Position numbers and translations under genes: made by a program
Source of the DNA: Nakaseomyces glabratus
Lineage: Eukaryota > Ascomycota > Saccharomycetes > Saccharomycetales > Saccharomycetaceae
Direction of reading: 5' to 3'
Length of the DNA stretch: 64,000 bases
Assembly (NCBI RefSeq): GCF_010111755.1
Contig: NC_088959.1
Coordinates: forward strand, 1-64,000
In this document: positions 21,062 through 31,743 of the stretch, one piece after another
Layout: every line of letters begins with the position of its first letter
Position numbering within the stretch: the first letter of the stretch is position 1
Notes under the pieces: generated by a model
Databases searched by the model: none
What the model saw: only the letters and a program-made list of their open reading frames with translations
Told to the model about the DNA's origin: nothing

Positions 21062-22206
21062 AAGTGATCGCCAAATAAAGACACTTGGTGATATTGACTT
21101 TCAGTTTCTTTCAGTTCTGTACTAGTTGATTTTGGTACAACTAACGTGCTAGTGTATCTAGATATTTTGAGTTCACCTACGAAGTCCCGATTTCATTTAA
21201 ATTTTTTGTATGTCATGGGCTATGCTATTTATTTCAAGTTATTTATTAAGTCAGCAAGTTTGGCTAATGGCATTCGGTAATTCAGATGCTCTATATATTT
21301 GGGGTGTACTATATTATTTATCGTTAACTGTTACAAATCTGCAGCACACACATTTAATCGTGGAGGATCAGCATACGGTACATATATGCCAAGAGTGATA
21401 CAGAAGTTCTCTTTTTGATTACCGTTAAAAATGTAAATTACGTCAAACTAATCTTTCTCCCTCGTTATAACCAGTTAATGTCATGTCCCTAGATTTTGGT
21501 GCATATTCCTTGAAACTACCGTTGTTTTTGCATTTACAATCGTACAGGTACTTCCATCCATTGTTTAATGAAACAAGCATGTTTAGAATATAATTATTTC
21601 CATAGCCAACGGATGTAAATTGCCAGCTCTAATTTTTTATAGTTTTATGAGGTATAGAATGGTCTAATGATTTCAAGTTTTAGAAACTAGTTTATTGTTC
21701 CTCAAGTAATAGCAGACAACCATCGATGTTTTCCTATAGCATGAAAATCAGCGCAGTCCGCCGGCATATAAGAAATACGCAATATTAGAATTTTTCTTGT
21801 TAGCGTTTGTTTTGTTAGTGTTTTTCTGGCATTGATAAATGTTCAATAGGGACATTGTTAAGTGATCTCTCATCTGGCACATGCCTATTCTCTAGGTTTG
21901 AAAATTCATTTTCTATATAATGAATGGAGTCCTCTGTAATTTCACGGAATACCTCCAATATCCAATATAGCGTTCAATATACAAAGAGCCCACAATCGTA
22001 ATTAAATGATCGTTAAAAGTTTTATTAAAAGACAAAAGCATATATATAAAATTAAAATGCTAATATGAAAGGAAAATAGAAAGATGTCGTAAATGGTTCT
22101 ATCAGAATAGTATCAAAGTTAAAATATGGAACATCGTTTCGAAGTAGTAGACAATGAAGTGTTAATCGTTAAAATTATAATAGCAAAAGCATCCGAGTTT
22201 ATGTTA
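21062..22206. other. Intergenic region between GPX and HXT
   Basis: The stretch holds the promoter of the second peroxidase and the 3' end of the hexose transporter gene. It is AT-rich and no gene is supported. Confidence 0.7.
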
Positions 22207-23874
22207 TTACAAGAATCTCTTGTACCATGGCTTGTCATCGTGCATCATAGCGTCGATATCGTAAGAAGCATCTCTTCTAGATGGTGGAACCCAGTTTGGA
22301 GACTTCCATGGTAAGACACCTTCTTCATACATATCATTAACTTCTTCTAATGTTAATCCCTTAGTTTCACAGACAAAGAAGAAAACATAGAAGTAAGAGA
22401 ATACCAAACAACCCATGAATACATAACCATAAGAGAAGTTAATCGCACTGGTAATGAATGGAGTGAAGAAACCAATCAAGAAACCCCAAATCCAGTTAGA
22501 GCCAACAGCAATAGCCATGGCACGGTTCTTAACACGCAATGGATAAGTTTCAGAGACAATAACGTAGGCAATTGGAGCCCAAGTAGTAGCAAAACAGAAA
22601 ATGAAGAAACATGTGAAAACAATCATACAGTTACCGGCACCCTTAGAGGATGCATGGTCTCTACCGTGAGGATACAGACTCTTTACACCGACTGAAGCAA
22701 AGATGACAAAACAAGCAGCCATAGTTGCAGAACCCCACAACAAACATCTACGACGGCCAAATCTCTCGACAGTCCATAAACCCACAAATGTAGAAGCGAA
22801 GTTAACAATACCTAGGACAATGGATGTCTGGAATGAATCTTCCAAACCGACAGCCTTGAAAATTGTGGTACCATAGTAGAAAAAGTAGTTATTACCTGTC
22901 AGTTGTTGCAAAGATTGAATCATTACACCCATAATAACACGAGGTAGAATCTTACCCTTATTAGAAAATAATTCACCCCAAGAGGCACTACCAGCAAGTC
23001 TTTCAGCTTCAACACCTGCGCTTATAGTATCTAATTCGAAGGTTACACCAGGGTCATCCATGGAAAGCTTGTTGGAAATAGCAATAGAACGTCTGGCTTC
23101 TTCTAATCTGCCTTTTTCAACCAAAAATCTTGGAGATTCTGGAACCATGGACATACCACCAATCATGAACAAAGCCCAGGCAAAACATAGACCCAATGGG
23201 ACTCTCCATTGGACGGAGTTAGAATAATTCTTGGTACCATAGTTTGTACAGTAACCCAAGAAAATACCTAGAGTAATCATTAATTGGTAGAATGAAACAC
23301 AAGTACCTCTTAGATGTTTAGGAGCTGTTTCAGAAATTAAGGTTGGAGAAAGAACGGCAATACCACCAACACCTAGACCAGAAATAATTCTACCAATAAA
23401 ATACTGGTACCATTTGTCTACCGAAGCGATTTGAATAATAATACCAACAACATAGACAGAAACAACAATGACTAGACCTTTCTTACGGCCATACAAATCA
23501 CCAGTACGGCCTAAAGTTAGACCACCGAAGGCACATCCAATATTAAATATAGCGACAATTAGACCAGTTCTAACATTTGACAAGTAGTAAGTACCATCTG
23601 AGTGTCTTTGACCGAATCTTCTTTTGAAATCAGTTTGAGCAACAAAACCAGAGATAGTACCTGTATCCCAACCAAAGACAAAACCACCAAAGGCAATCAT
23701 TAAACATAGACACATAACGGTCCAGTAAGCGCCTAAGGGCTTTCTTGGAATCTCAGCGCCTTGAATACTGGCTTCATCGGCCTTCAGTTGGAAATCTTCG
23801 CCTTCCAGCTTAGTTTCTGGGGTCTGTCTCTCAGGATCAGTAGCGGATGTGGATGAAATGGCACTTTGTGACAT
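22207..23874 (-). CDS. HXT: Hexose transporter (HXT family, MFS sugar porter)
   Basis: This 555-residue plasma membrane transporter imports glucose and related hexoses by facilitated diffusion. It has a polar cytosolic N-terminus of about 55 residues and then the twelve-helix sugar porter fold. Signatures seen are [12 protein letters not shown] after the second helix, [12 protein letters not shown] before the central loop, [13 protein letters not shown] in helix 7, and [18 protein letters not shown] after helix 12. The open frame extends three codons further but begins with TTG, so the ATG at 23874 (MSQSAIS) is taken. It is the last subtelomeric gene before conserved synteny. The upstream region carries many Rgt1-like sites and a Mig1-like site. 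Confidence 0.96.
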   Translation of the reverse strand: MSQSAISSTSATDPERQTPETKLEGEDFQLKADEASIQGAEIPRKPLGAYWTVMCLCLMIAFGGFVFGWDTGTISGFVAQTDFKRRFGQRHSDGTYYLSNVRTGLIVAIFNIGCAFGGLTLGRTGDLYGRKKGLVIVVSVYVVGIIIQIASVDKWYQYFIGRIISGLGVGGIAVLSPTLISETAPKHLRGTCVSFYQLMITLGIFLGYCTNYGTKNYSNSVQWRVPLGLCFAWALFMIGGMSMVPESPRFLVEKGRLEEARRSIAISNKLSMDDPGVTFELDTISAGVEAERLAGSASWGELFSNKGKILPRVIMGVMIQSLQQLTGNNYFFYYGTTIFKAVGLEDSFQTSIVLGIVNFASTFVGLWTVERFGRRRCLLWGSATMAACFVIFASVGVKSLYPHGRDHASSKGAGNCMIVFTCFFIFCFATTWAPIAYVIVSETYPLRVKNRAMAIAVGSNWIWGFLIGFFTPFITSAINFSYGYVFMGCLVFSYFYVFFFVCETKGLTLEEVNDMYEEGVLPWKSPNWVPPSRRDASYDIDAMMHDDKPWYKRFL

Positions 23875-25851
23875 TTTTACCAATTGATATTATAGTTTGA
23901 TTTATAGTTTGAATAGTTAGCTGTATGATCTTTTTATATTAATTTAAGAGTAAAAAAATGAAAAACTGCAATTCAAATTGGTATAAATTGAAAATAACAT
24001 CAGTCCTTTTATACTTTTTTTTATGTTAAAAATGTTTTCATGAGCTCAATAAGATGATATCCATATTGTCTCCAGGGTGAAATCATTAGTTTTCTTTTTC
24101 ATTGTAAAAGAAGTAAAATCAAAAAGAAATTGAAGTGGGGTACGGTAGTATGATAGCCATTTTTCACAAAGGCATAAAAAGTCACCTCTCCACCAAATAT
24201 GTGTAAAAAGCATGTATAAAATTAACCTAAAACAGGTCTATCTTTCAATTAATAGGAATTGTCTTGTTAGTGATTCCATTTTGACCTAGATAAAAATCAG
24301 AAAGAAAATAAAAAGAAAATAAATGCGGAGGTTTTTCCGCGTTTTTCCCTAGGGAGTAACACGGAACAACTATATTGTGTAATAGGAGGGGCCAAAATAG
24401 ATGTGGGGATTATGTGATTCTTAGAAACACATCTAGTTGTACATAATTTTCCTTGCCCCTCACTGACTGTTCCAGAAGTTATGAAATAAGAAAATCCACT
24501 GTAAACGATCCTAGTTCAAAAAAAAACACTATATGGTCATGGTAGCTATTCTTTGCATCGCATGCCTTTTAACAAAGGGCATTATTTTCACATTGATTTC
24601 CCTGTTTAAGCCAATATCTTGGAAGAGCAGGAAAAGGAACGACGATATCTGCTAGTATCCACACAAGTTCCGGGGAACCCCGGAAAAATTGATTATTCGT
24701 CATTGGGATTTCACAGTAAAAGGTTTGTAGGCTTAAACGGAAGAGAGGGGTGCATCAGATCTTTTAAGCCTGTAAATGCTATTTGGATTAGAAAGTTTTT
24801 CCGTAATAGAGGGGTAGTAAAATGTCGTGTGACTGGCAGATACAAGAGGAGAAAAACTTCGTTCTCTGTAGAAACAGTTCGGAGAAACACGGAAACGGAC
24901 AAGAAAGGGAAAAATGCCCTTTAGATCTAAGTGGCATCAACAAATTTGTTCGTACCGATCCGGAGGACAAACAAAGTATACCAATTTCTTGTGTTAATTG
25001 CAGACCGCTACTTTTCTGGTGTTAGTTCATCTACGATTTTAAGCTTATAACTCCCGAAGTACACGAAATTGTAATAAAAATTTGCCTAAAAACAATTCTA
25101 AACCCGGTTATTTTATTCGGTGGATGTACTGCGACTCTGCAGAATTGATCGAAAGCAGAGAAAAAAAAGGAATGCAAGAGGTGATCCATGGTGGCTGATG
25201 CGCGAAGTAGTTCGTATTAACCAGATACGCTATTTCTGACATTTGATTTCACTTGTATGTTGCTTGCGAAGGGGTTGATTATACCAATTTAGTAGCAGTT
25301 TGTCTACTACGTTTCCGTCGGTTAACCGTTTAGCCATTAGTTTCTCTTATCAGACATTTTACTAACAGGAAACTCAAACCTTCAGAGATCCGTTTCTTTT
25401 TTGCAAATTAGGTGGTCGCACGATTATATTTCATTTGATTTCACTTTCACAAGTAAACATTTGATACAACATACAATAGGTACTTGCTAGAACGATATTG
25501 AAACCCGTAAAGCCGTTTAACTATCAGTCGCCAAATGTTGCAGTAATTACTTAACGGTGTGTAACTGTTTTCCTATGTACATAAGAGGTCTTTTGATATC
25601 TAGAATTGTTTACCAACCAACCGACATACTGGATTGTTATGTTGTTACGCTGAACTTACAGAGCACGTGAATTTTTAACCAACCTATTTTATAGTCATGA
25701 AACCTGAACAGTTTCAGAATCATAAAAGGATGTTAACATTAAACTAGCAATAGTGTTGCTATCTATGCATGATACTTTTTAAATTTTGTCATTAAGCTTC
25801 GTGTTATAAACTAGACATTATTTTATTAAATAAACTAGTCATTAAGGCTCC
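23875..25851. other. Long HXT upstream region
   Basis: The 2-kb spacer contains the glucose-regulation cluster described separately. Toward its right end there is a CACGTG at 25664-25669. Open frames around 24619-25025 are short and reflect the less AT-rich regulatory sequence. No gene is supported. Confidence 0.7.
24333..24967. promoter_or_regulatory. Rgt1-like site cluster with Mig1-like palindrome upstream of HXT
   Basis: At least eight CGGANNA matches (either strand) lie at 24333-24339(-), 24362-24368, 24682-24688, 24738-24744, 24797-24803(-), 24880-24886, 24896-24902 and 24961-24967. This is the Rgt1 consensus. A perfect inverted repeat, TTCCGGGG-AA-CCCCGGAA, spans 24668-24685. Its right arm read on the minus strand is AATTTTTCCGGGG, a textbook Mig1 site with its AT box. 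They lie about 460-1090 bp upstream of the HXT ATG, as in glucose-regulated HXT promoters of S. cerevisiae. Confidence 0.75.
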
Positions 25852-26244
25852 TCAGTTGGCCCATCTCTCTACCATCTCATTCATCCATTGATTTCCCTGT
25901 AATTGTATAACCTTTGGAAGATCTTCCAGTCCATCAAGCAAACCATCTTCATTTACTGTAGCTTTTTCCATAAAGCCGTTCAGAAGTTTTAGAATGAATA
26001 AAGCGTTAGGGTATACTATACATTGTGCATAAGGTGGTTCACACCAATATTCTAGATACTTCAGATAGTTTTTGAACTTCGGATCCTTCCACAATAGTTG
26101 CTGCTGAGTAAGAAGATATGTGACATATGGTATATTCGCTAATGATTGTACAAATTCCAGTTCAACTTCAAACCTAGTCGGAAGTGGTACTTCTTCTGTA
26201 GAATTACTGTTATCCACTGTACTGTCTTCCTTGTTGTCACTCAT
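25852..26244 (-). CDS. MED31: Mediator subunit Med31 (Soh1)
   Basis: This 130-residue Mediator middle-module subunit works in RNA polymerase II transcription. Nearly the whole protein from residue about 24 matches the Med31 family: [18 protein letters not shown], then [19 protein letters not shown] and [19 protein letters not shown]. The acidic Asn/Ser-rich N-terminus is typically variable. The length is close to the 127 residues in S. cerevisiae. It is divergent from SCS3, the same arrangement as YGL127C-YGL126W. Confidence 0.97.
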   Translation of the reverse strand: MSDNKEDSTVDNSNSTEEVPLPTRFEVELEFVQSLANIPYVTYLLTQQQLLWKDPKFKNYLKYLEYWCEPPYAQCIVYPNALFILKLLNGFMEKATVNEDGLLDGLEDLPKVIQLQGNQWMNEMVERWAN

Positions 26245-26653
26245 TATGTTCCGAAAGTGAAATGACCACTATATGTCTGTCCAATTGCAATGATGGTTCT
26301 CAGCAAATGCTTTTGTAGTCGACTATTTATGTCATCCGCCCACTTGTCACAGATATTTCTATAGCTTTCTTTTTCGTTGATTTTACACCTAATCTACTCC
26401 CAAATTTGTAGAAATGTGAATCGTAGCTTCGAATATCGTCTAACACTATCTTATTAAACTAATCAACATATGTTAAATTGAAAATAATTAAGGCTTGCAT
26501 CTAAATGATACCATGATTGACATGATTTTAGAATTATTGTTTTATAACAGAAGTATAACAGTTAAATTATAGAACGATACCAAGGATTAAAATTGTTGTT
26601 TATTATTTACTAGAAACTCTGAATAATATCAGCAAAGCATATTTTCTCAAAAA
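26245..26653. other. Divergent promoter region MED31/SCS3
   Basis: The 409-bp AT-rich spacer separates two divergently transcribed genes and must hold both promoters. I see no further feature. Confidence 0.7.
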
Positions 26654-27769
26654 ATGCAAACGGAATCTGTATACAGATGGGTGTTGTTAGGAATATGTCC
26701 CACAATCCTTATACTGGGTAATATTATATACATGGCTTACCTTGATGGACCCATTGCAGTTAACAAAGATGGATTTGTAAACAGAATACTGGTAAAACGA
26801 GGTTGGTTTTGGACTACTGTTATTGGGTGGCTGTGTATATTGAGGTATGATGCAAAGAGGCAATGGAAGTCTAGTTTAAAAAGATATTTAATATTGACGC
26901 TTTGGTGGTATGTGTTCACTCAGGGTATTTTATGGTTTGATATTCCGCCCATCATGGATTTGATTTTTAAATACAGTGGCGGATCTTGTAATTTTGACAT
27001 CTATGATAGTGATGGTAATGTAAATTTAAAGTTTCAGGATTCTTGGAGGAGAAGGATTAAATCATGGAGGATGATATATGACAAGGTCAAAGATTATCAA
27101 AAGAATGGAAAGAATCCGCTGGCGGTTGATTCAAAATTGATGGATTTTGTAACAGGGAGTATTGAGAAGGCAATTGAACACTATTCGTACCACATCAAGA
27201 GCAATATCATGATAAAGGAAATTAGTCGACTTTTGTCTGACCTTAACATCACCTACAGTACAGAGCAGATAAATGACTTTATTAAGAACTTTATTTCAAA
27301 TACTACAGTTGGTAACAGTTCTGGAGCAAATTCAACATTGGACAATTCTTTTGCCTGTCGACTTAATGGTGGATATTGGCAGGGTGGACATGACCCATCT
27401 GGGCATATTTTCTTATTGACGTTAATGATCCTATTTTTGGTAGGAGAATCAAAACAATTTATCGTTGGTGCAGTCATGCGGGTTGTCGATACCAGAAAAT
27501 ATGTTATGGATAAAATAAAAAAAATTTGTAATGAACCTATGGCTAATGCTTCTGTTTATGAGAGAAGAGTACGCAAATTGATGCGATGTCTCAGTTTTAG
27601 TGCGAGCTACATATTATGGGAAAATCCTGTTATATTATTGCTTCTGCTACTGGCTATTTGGGTATGGAACTTTGTCATTACCGTTATTGTCTTTCATACT
27701 TTGACTGAGCAGCTCAGTGGTTTATTCTTTGCATATGTTGTTGGAGCACTTCTATACTACGATTATTAA
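26654..27769 (+). CDS. SCS3: FIT-family ER membrane protein Scs3
   Basis: This 371-residue multispanning ER protein belongs to the FIT (fat storage-inducing transmembrane) family, linked to phospholipid metabolism, lipid droplet budding and inositol prototrophy. The hallmark is GGYWQGGHDPSGHIFLLTL with the two conserved His residues of the predicted lipid phosphatase site; hydrophobic segments flank it. Length and position beside MED31 favour SCS3 (380 residues in S. cerevisiae) over the shorter paralogue YFT2. The gene that follows in S. cerevisiae (MET13) is absent, so a synteny break lies downstream. Confidence 0.92.
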   Translation: MQTESVYRWVLLGICPTILILGNIIYMAYLDGPIAVNKDGFVNRILVKRGWFWTTVIGWLCILRYDAKRQWKSSLKRYLILTLWWYVFTQGILWFDIPPIMDLIFKYSGGSCNFDIYDSDGNVNLKFQDSWRRRIKSWRMIYDKVKDYQKNGKNPLAVDSKLMDFVTGSIEKAIEHYSYHIKSNIMIKEISRLLSDLNITYSTEQINDFIKNFISNTTVGNSSGANSTLDNSFACRLNGGYWQGGHDPSGHIFLLTLMILFLVGESKQFIVGAVMRVVDTRKYVMDKIKKICNEPMANASVYERRVRKLMRCLSFSASYILWENPVILLLLLLAIWVWNFVITVIVFHTLTEQLSGLFFAYVVGALLYYDY

Positions 27770-28585
27770 TGGGATCATGTGAGTAAATTGTGGTTTATTC
27801 TTGTATGCATGCAACGTGGCAAATTCCAATTAGCAATTAGAAAGACTTGGTAATGATAGGTTAATGACTTCATATCACATGTAGAAATTATATGTGTTTA
27901 ATATTACTATACATTTATTTACCATTTCAATGAAGATCACATGTTTCTATTCTAATTTGGTTAGTATATCACCAACAACGTTATTCCTTTCAAAAGCTTG
28001 TGCCTGATTTTTGGGATTTTGCCACTTCCTGCTTATTATGGAGATGAACTGAACACTAACTCTGTCTAATCAGCACCTTAGATATTCATGATTTGCATTA
28101 CTCTTAATTATACTTAACAAGTGTGGTCCTAAATTTTGTGGGTACTGAACAATATTTTGAAGATTTAATAAAATCATTAAGCACTTAGGACAAGTTCAGA
28201 AATACTAACAACAACTTGGAAAGCTCAGAAAGAGTTTGTTTACTTTTCAGACATAATTACACAAAGTTTGGTGAACTATTGTATCTACAAGAAGTATTGC
28301 TAGTGCTGGAAGTAGTTGTACATTATAGTATTTGCATTGGTTACTTTATTTTTATAATATAGTCGTCTCAGGAAAAAAATTCTGTGAATAGCCCTACATT
28401 CCACTTTCCGGTTCAGAGAATTTATTTAAGACTAATCTCGGAATAGGTTGTCTTAGGTTTTTTCACCTTATATAAGACCTTTTTGAATTTTTCACTATTA
28501 TCACCTGAAAGTTTCGCTTGGTTCAATTGGTCCCATTACATCTACGATATAATTTGTGAGGAATAATACAACACTATCGATAATA
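27770..28585. other. Intergenic region between SCS3 and RAD6
   Basis: The 816-bp AT-rich spacer joins two ancestral blocks (YGL126W and YGL058W). Two ATCACATG motifs occur at 27874 and 27936. No gene is supported. Confidence 0.65.
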
Positions 28586-29089
28586 ATGTCTACTCCAGCT
28601 AGAAGACGGTTAATGAGAGATTTTAAAAGGATGAAGGAAGACTCACCTCCAGGAGTGTCGGCTTCACCTCTTCCGGACAATGTCATGGTGTGGAACGCTA
28701 TGATTATTGGGCCTGCTGATACCCCATATGAGGATGGTACTTTTAGGTTACTGCTCGAATTTGATGAAGATTATCCAAATAAGCCACCTCATGTTAAATT
28801 CTTGAGTGAAATGTTCCATCCTAACGTATATGCCAATGGTGAAATCTGCCTTGATATCCTACAGAACAGGTGGACACCGACATATGATGTTGCATCGATT
28901 CTCACGTCTATTCAAAGTTTATTTAACGATCCTAATCCGGCATCTCCGGCAAACGTAGAGGCCGCCACCTTATTCAAAGATCACAAATCGCAATACATAA
29001 AGCGTGTCAAGGAAACTGTAGAGAAATCCTGGGAGGATAATATGGATGACATGGATGATTCTGATGAGGACGATGAGGACGATGAATAA
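28586..29089 (+). CDS. RAD6: Ubiquitin-conjugating enzyme E2 Rad6
   Basis: This 167-residue E2 monoubiquitinates histone H2B with Bre1 and PCNA with Rad18, and acts with Ubr1 in N-end rule degradation. The UBC fold covers residues 1-150. Active-site Cys88 lies in [13 protein letters not shown] and the HPN motif is FHPNVYANG. The last about 20 residues are an Asp/Glu-rich tail, as in S. cerevisiae Rad6 and needed there for histone substrates. The open frame begins ten codons earlier, but the ATG at 28586 (MSTPARRRL) is the family start. It is convergent with GEP7. Confidence 0.98.
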   Translation: MSTPARRRLMRDFKRMKEDSPPGVSASPLPDNVMVWNAMIIGPADTPYEDGTFRLLLEFDEDYPNKPPHVKFLSEMFHPNVYANGEICLDILQNRWTPTYDVASILTSIQSLFNDPNPASPANVEAATLFKDHKSQYIKRVKETVEKSWEDNMDDMDDSDEDDEDDE

Positions 29090-29282
29090 TAGCCGTATAG
29101 AGACGTTGGCTATTAAGTATGTTTGCGGTATACATAATATACATACGTTGACACAAATAACTATTCATAGAAACACATATAAAGAAAGCATTGTTTTTTT
29201 ATCCTTTAATAAATACGATTTTAGTCACATCAACCGATTCTCAAAAATATGTACAGGACGGTGGTCAATTGTGTTGAAATAG

Positions 29283-29840
29283 TCACATGGATAAGGCCCA
29301 TATAGCAATCAGCGATGAGTAAATAAAGATCGAAGATGTCAATGGGTTAACCCATTTAGTTTTATACCTCGGGTTTTCGTTTAGGACCAAAGACCTTGAG
29401 TTTCTAGGTCCGTAGTCTCCATAGGCATGGTAGTAGATTAATTGTTTCATTGTTGTCGGTATATGTTTCCAGTCTGAGTTATTATGTAAGATGGTTGCAT
29501 ATTCAAGTGTTGCCCATTCATGTTTTTTTGACCCCAGTCTGTTGTTGTATAATGTTGAGAAAGCTATCTTAAAATTAGATACATCCCTCAGATTGGTTGA
29601 GTCAACGAAATGATCGAATTGGGACGATTGTTCAAGTATCTGTCTCTTTGAGAAAAGTGAGAACTTATCTGGTTGAGACAATGGATCAACATCTGATCTC
29701 GCAATGGGATTTATGGGTTGAAACACATCGGAAAGTGAGGATAGCAGTATATTTTTATTACTCTTACCTTGTGTATCGGTTATAACACGTTGCAACCGTT
29801 TCCTTTGTTTCAACAATAATGATCTAGGAACGGGGCGCAT
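29283..29840 (-). CDS. GEP7: Mitochondrial protein Gep7-like
   Basis: This 185-residue protein is identified mainly by position: in S. cerevisiae YGL057C (GEP7) lies next to RAD6 in the same convergent orientation. The N-terminus (MRPVPRSLLLKQRKRLQR) is strongly basic without acidic residues, like a mitochondrial presequence. A single hydrophobic segment ends the protein (SSIFIYSSLIAIWALSM). It is much shorter than S. cerevisiae Gep7 (287 residues). The molecular function is unknown; the yeast gene shows genetic interaction with prohibitins. Confidence 0.78.
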   Translation of the reverse strand: MRPVPRSLLLKQRKRLQRVITDTQGKSNKNILLSSLSDVFQPINPIARSDVDPLSQPDKFSLFSKRQILEQSSQFDHFVDSTNLRDVSNFKIAFSTLYNNRLGSKKHEWATLEYATILHNNSDWKHIPTTMKQLIYYHAYGDYGPRNSRSLVLNENPRYKTKWVNPLTSSIFIYSSLIAIWALSM

Positions 29841-31743
29841 TCTTAGAGCAAACGAAGTTTTTCTGAGCAGTGACTATTTTCTATCTTCACTTGGATGGCA
29901 CTGAACAGCGTAAAAAATTGCCGGTCATAAAACCCAAATGAGACAATGGGAAGTGGATCGCTAAGTGTGCTTGTTTTTATCTCAGAAAGAAAATCCAGCT
30001 TAAGGAACAACAAGCATCGCGTACCACAGGTGACTAGTCCTGAACATAGTCATATCACAGATCAACCACTACAGTAGAGACTATTCCAGCTGTCAAATTG
30101 AAGAGTGGACTGTGTAGAGGTTCGATCTCTCTTTGTCGACTAGATGATTCTAATTGTCAGTACGTATAGTGATGGTGTACTAAGATCAAAGAGAAGCAAA
30201 ACAAAAACTCAACCAACTCACAGACCACGATGGCAATAGCACAGTTAACACCGATAAGTCTAGAACCCTACAGCCTGACTGTGTTATGCCAGTTCCATAA
30301 ACTGTAAAATCACGGTAATAAGTGCTTTTCTCTGCGAAGGTATCCTTGTTTCTTGGATTGTGTTGGAAACTTATCTTTTGGGCCCAGCGATTCGGAGTTT
30401 GCATTCCAAAATGACAGATGTCCCAGTATTATCTGCGACATCTGTGTAGCTGTGTAGCTGTGTAGCTGTAGCTATGTGTGTCCCCAGTCTGCAAGCAGCC
30501 CTATTCAACATTATCTTGGACGATTTCTCAACAAAAAACCAGTCGATACTTTATCAGCTAAGAGCTTCGAGTAAAAAGGATAGAATAGCCCTCCCTGCCC
30601 AGTCAGCGAGTTGACAAGACTTCGAGTGTTAGAGGCTTTCTGCGCAGATTATCTTTATTGAACATATACGTTTTCTTTTTACTGTGCTTTTTTTTTTACT
30701 TGACGCAAGGTTCGTTGTACGCCTTCCCACAGTGTGAGTGCTTTTGTGTGGTTTTTTTTTATACCGCAATTCTAAACTCAAAGAGGGCAGAAAGAGATAG
30801 ATAAGAGATGAAAGCAAGCCAGAACTACTATAACTGCATACATACATACTCTGCACAACGTCAGAGATAATCCCGTCCTAACACTTTCTCAAGATCTTTC
30901 TCAAGACACAGTAAAAGGAAGTATGAAACGCTAGGAACCTTTTGGTCTCATTTCTGGGGGCGGGTGGCACACTAAAGCAAGCAAACTCAACAAGCTAAGA
31001 GTTTCTCGAACGTACAGAGAATGTTTGTGACTATGCTCTAAAAAAAGAAAGCGCATTGCCTCAGAGAAGTGCCCGAGAGAGTTTTGTAGTGCGCTTCGTC
31101 TCTGCCATCTATTATATTTGTTCACTTTCCTTGGTTCGCTGCTCCTGTTTGTTGAAATTGATGTACGCAAGAGAAGATAGATAGTGGCTCTCTCAACCCT
31201 TTTTTTTTTTAAAGTTCTGTGTGAGTCGTAACCTGGTACCACTTGATCTGGCCGTAATAGTCCGCTTCTCAAAATCATCTCTTGATTGTGTTGGTCCTGT
31301 CTCTCTATATTGTTTTGAGAAGTTCTGAAATTTTCTTTTCTCTATAACAGGTAACAAGTAAAAAGAGCCCAATTACGTATATTTGTTGAACAAGCCATAG
31401 CTCTATCGTTGGATCCATCGGTGATTACAACTCCATATCTTTTTAAGTTGAGCTTTACAGGGAAAACAAAATTTTAAATGAGCATCAATTCCTTATTTCT
31501 CATCTTTTTAGTCCTTTTCGCAAATATAAGTTTCTGGCTTGTTGAGTTTATATCAACAAATTTTAACACTGGATTAAAATAGATGAGAGTCTAGCTATAG
31601 GACTCGAAAACATATATATGTATATATATGTGTGTGTAAGACTACCATCATTTGAAAGATTCTTGTTCTGTTCTTTGTATCTATATATTCTTTTCTCAGT
31701 AGCAATAGAACCACATAAAAAGAACTATAACGCTTCGATAGAT
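29841..31743. other. Long OLE1 upstream region; SDS23 absent
   Basis: About 1.9 kb separates GEP7 from OLE1. In S. cerevisiae SDS23 (YGL056C) lies between them, and no trace of it is visible. The stretch includes three TGTGTAGC-type octamer repeats near 30442-30467, a low-oxygen response element at 30985-30993 and T-rich tracts. The length fits a heavily regulated desaturase promoter. Confidence 0.7.
30985..30993 (+). promoter_or_regulatory. Low-oxygen response element (LORE) of OLE1
   Basis: ACTCAACAA matches the S. cerevisiae LORE exactly. There the membrane-bound activator Mga2 works through this element to induce OLE1 under hypoxia. It lies about 760 bp upstream of the proposed OLE1 ATG, further than the roughly 350 bp in S. 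cerevisiae. Confidence 0.55.

Noticed and set aside
24619..25025. Frames of 60-101 codons upstream of HXT
   Set aside because: They coincide with the regulatory site cluster, have no start context or relatives, and overlap on both strands.
27874..27943. Two ATCACATG motifs resembling centromere element CDEI
   Set aside because: No CDEIII (TCCGAA-containing) element follows at centromeric distance, and the position near a telomere is unlikely.
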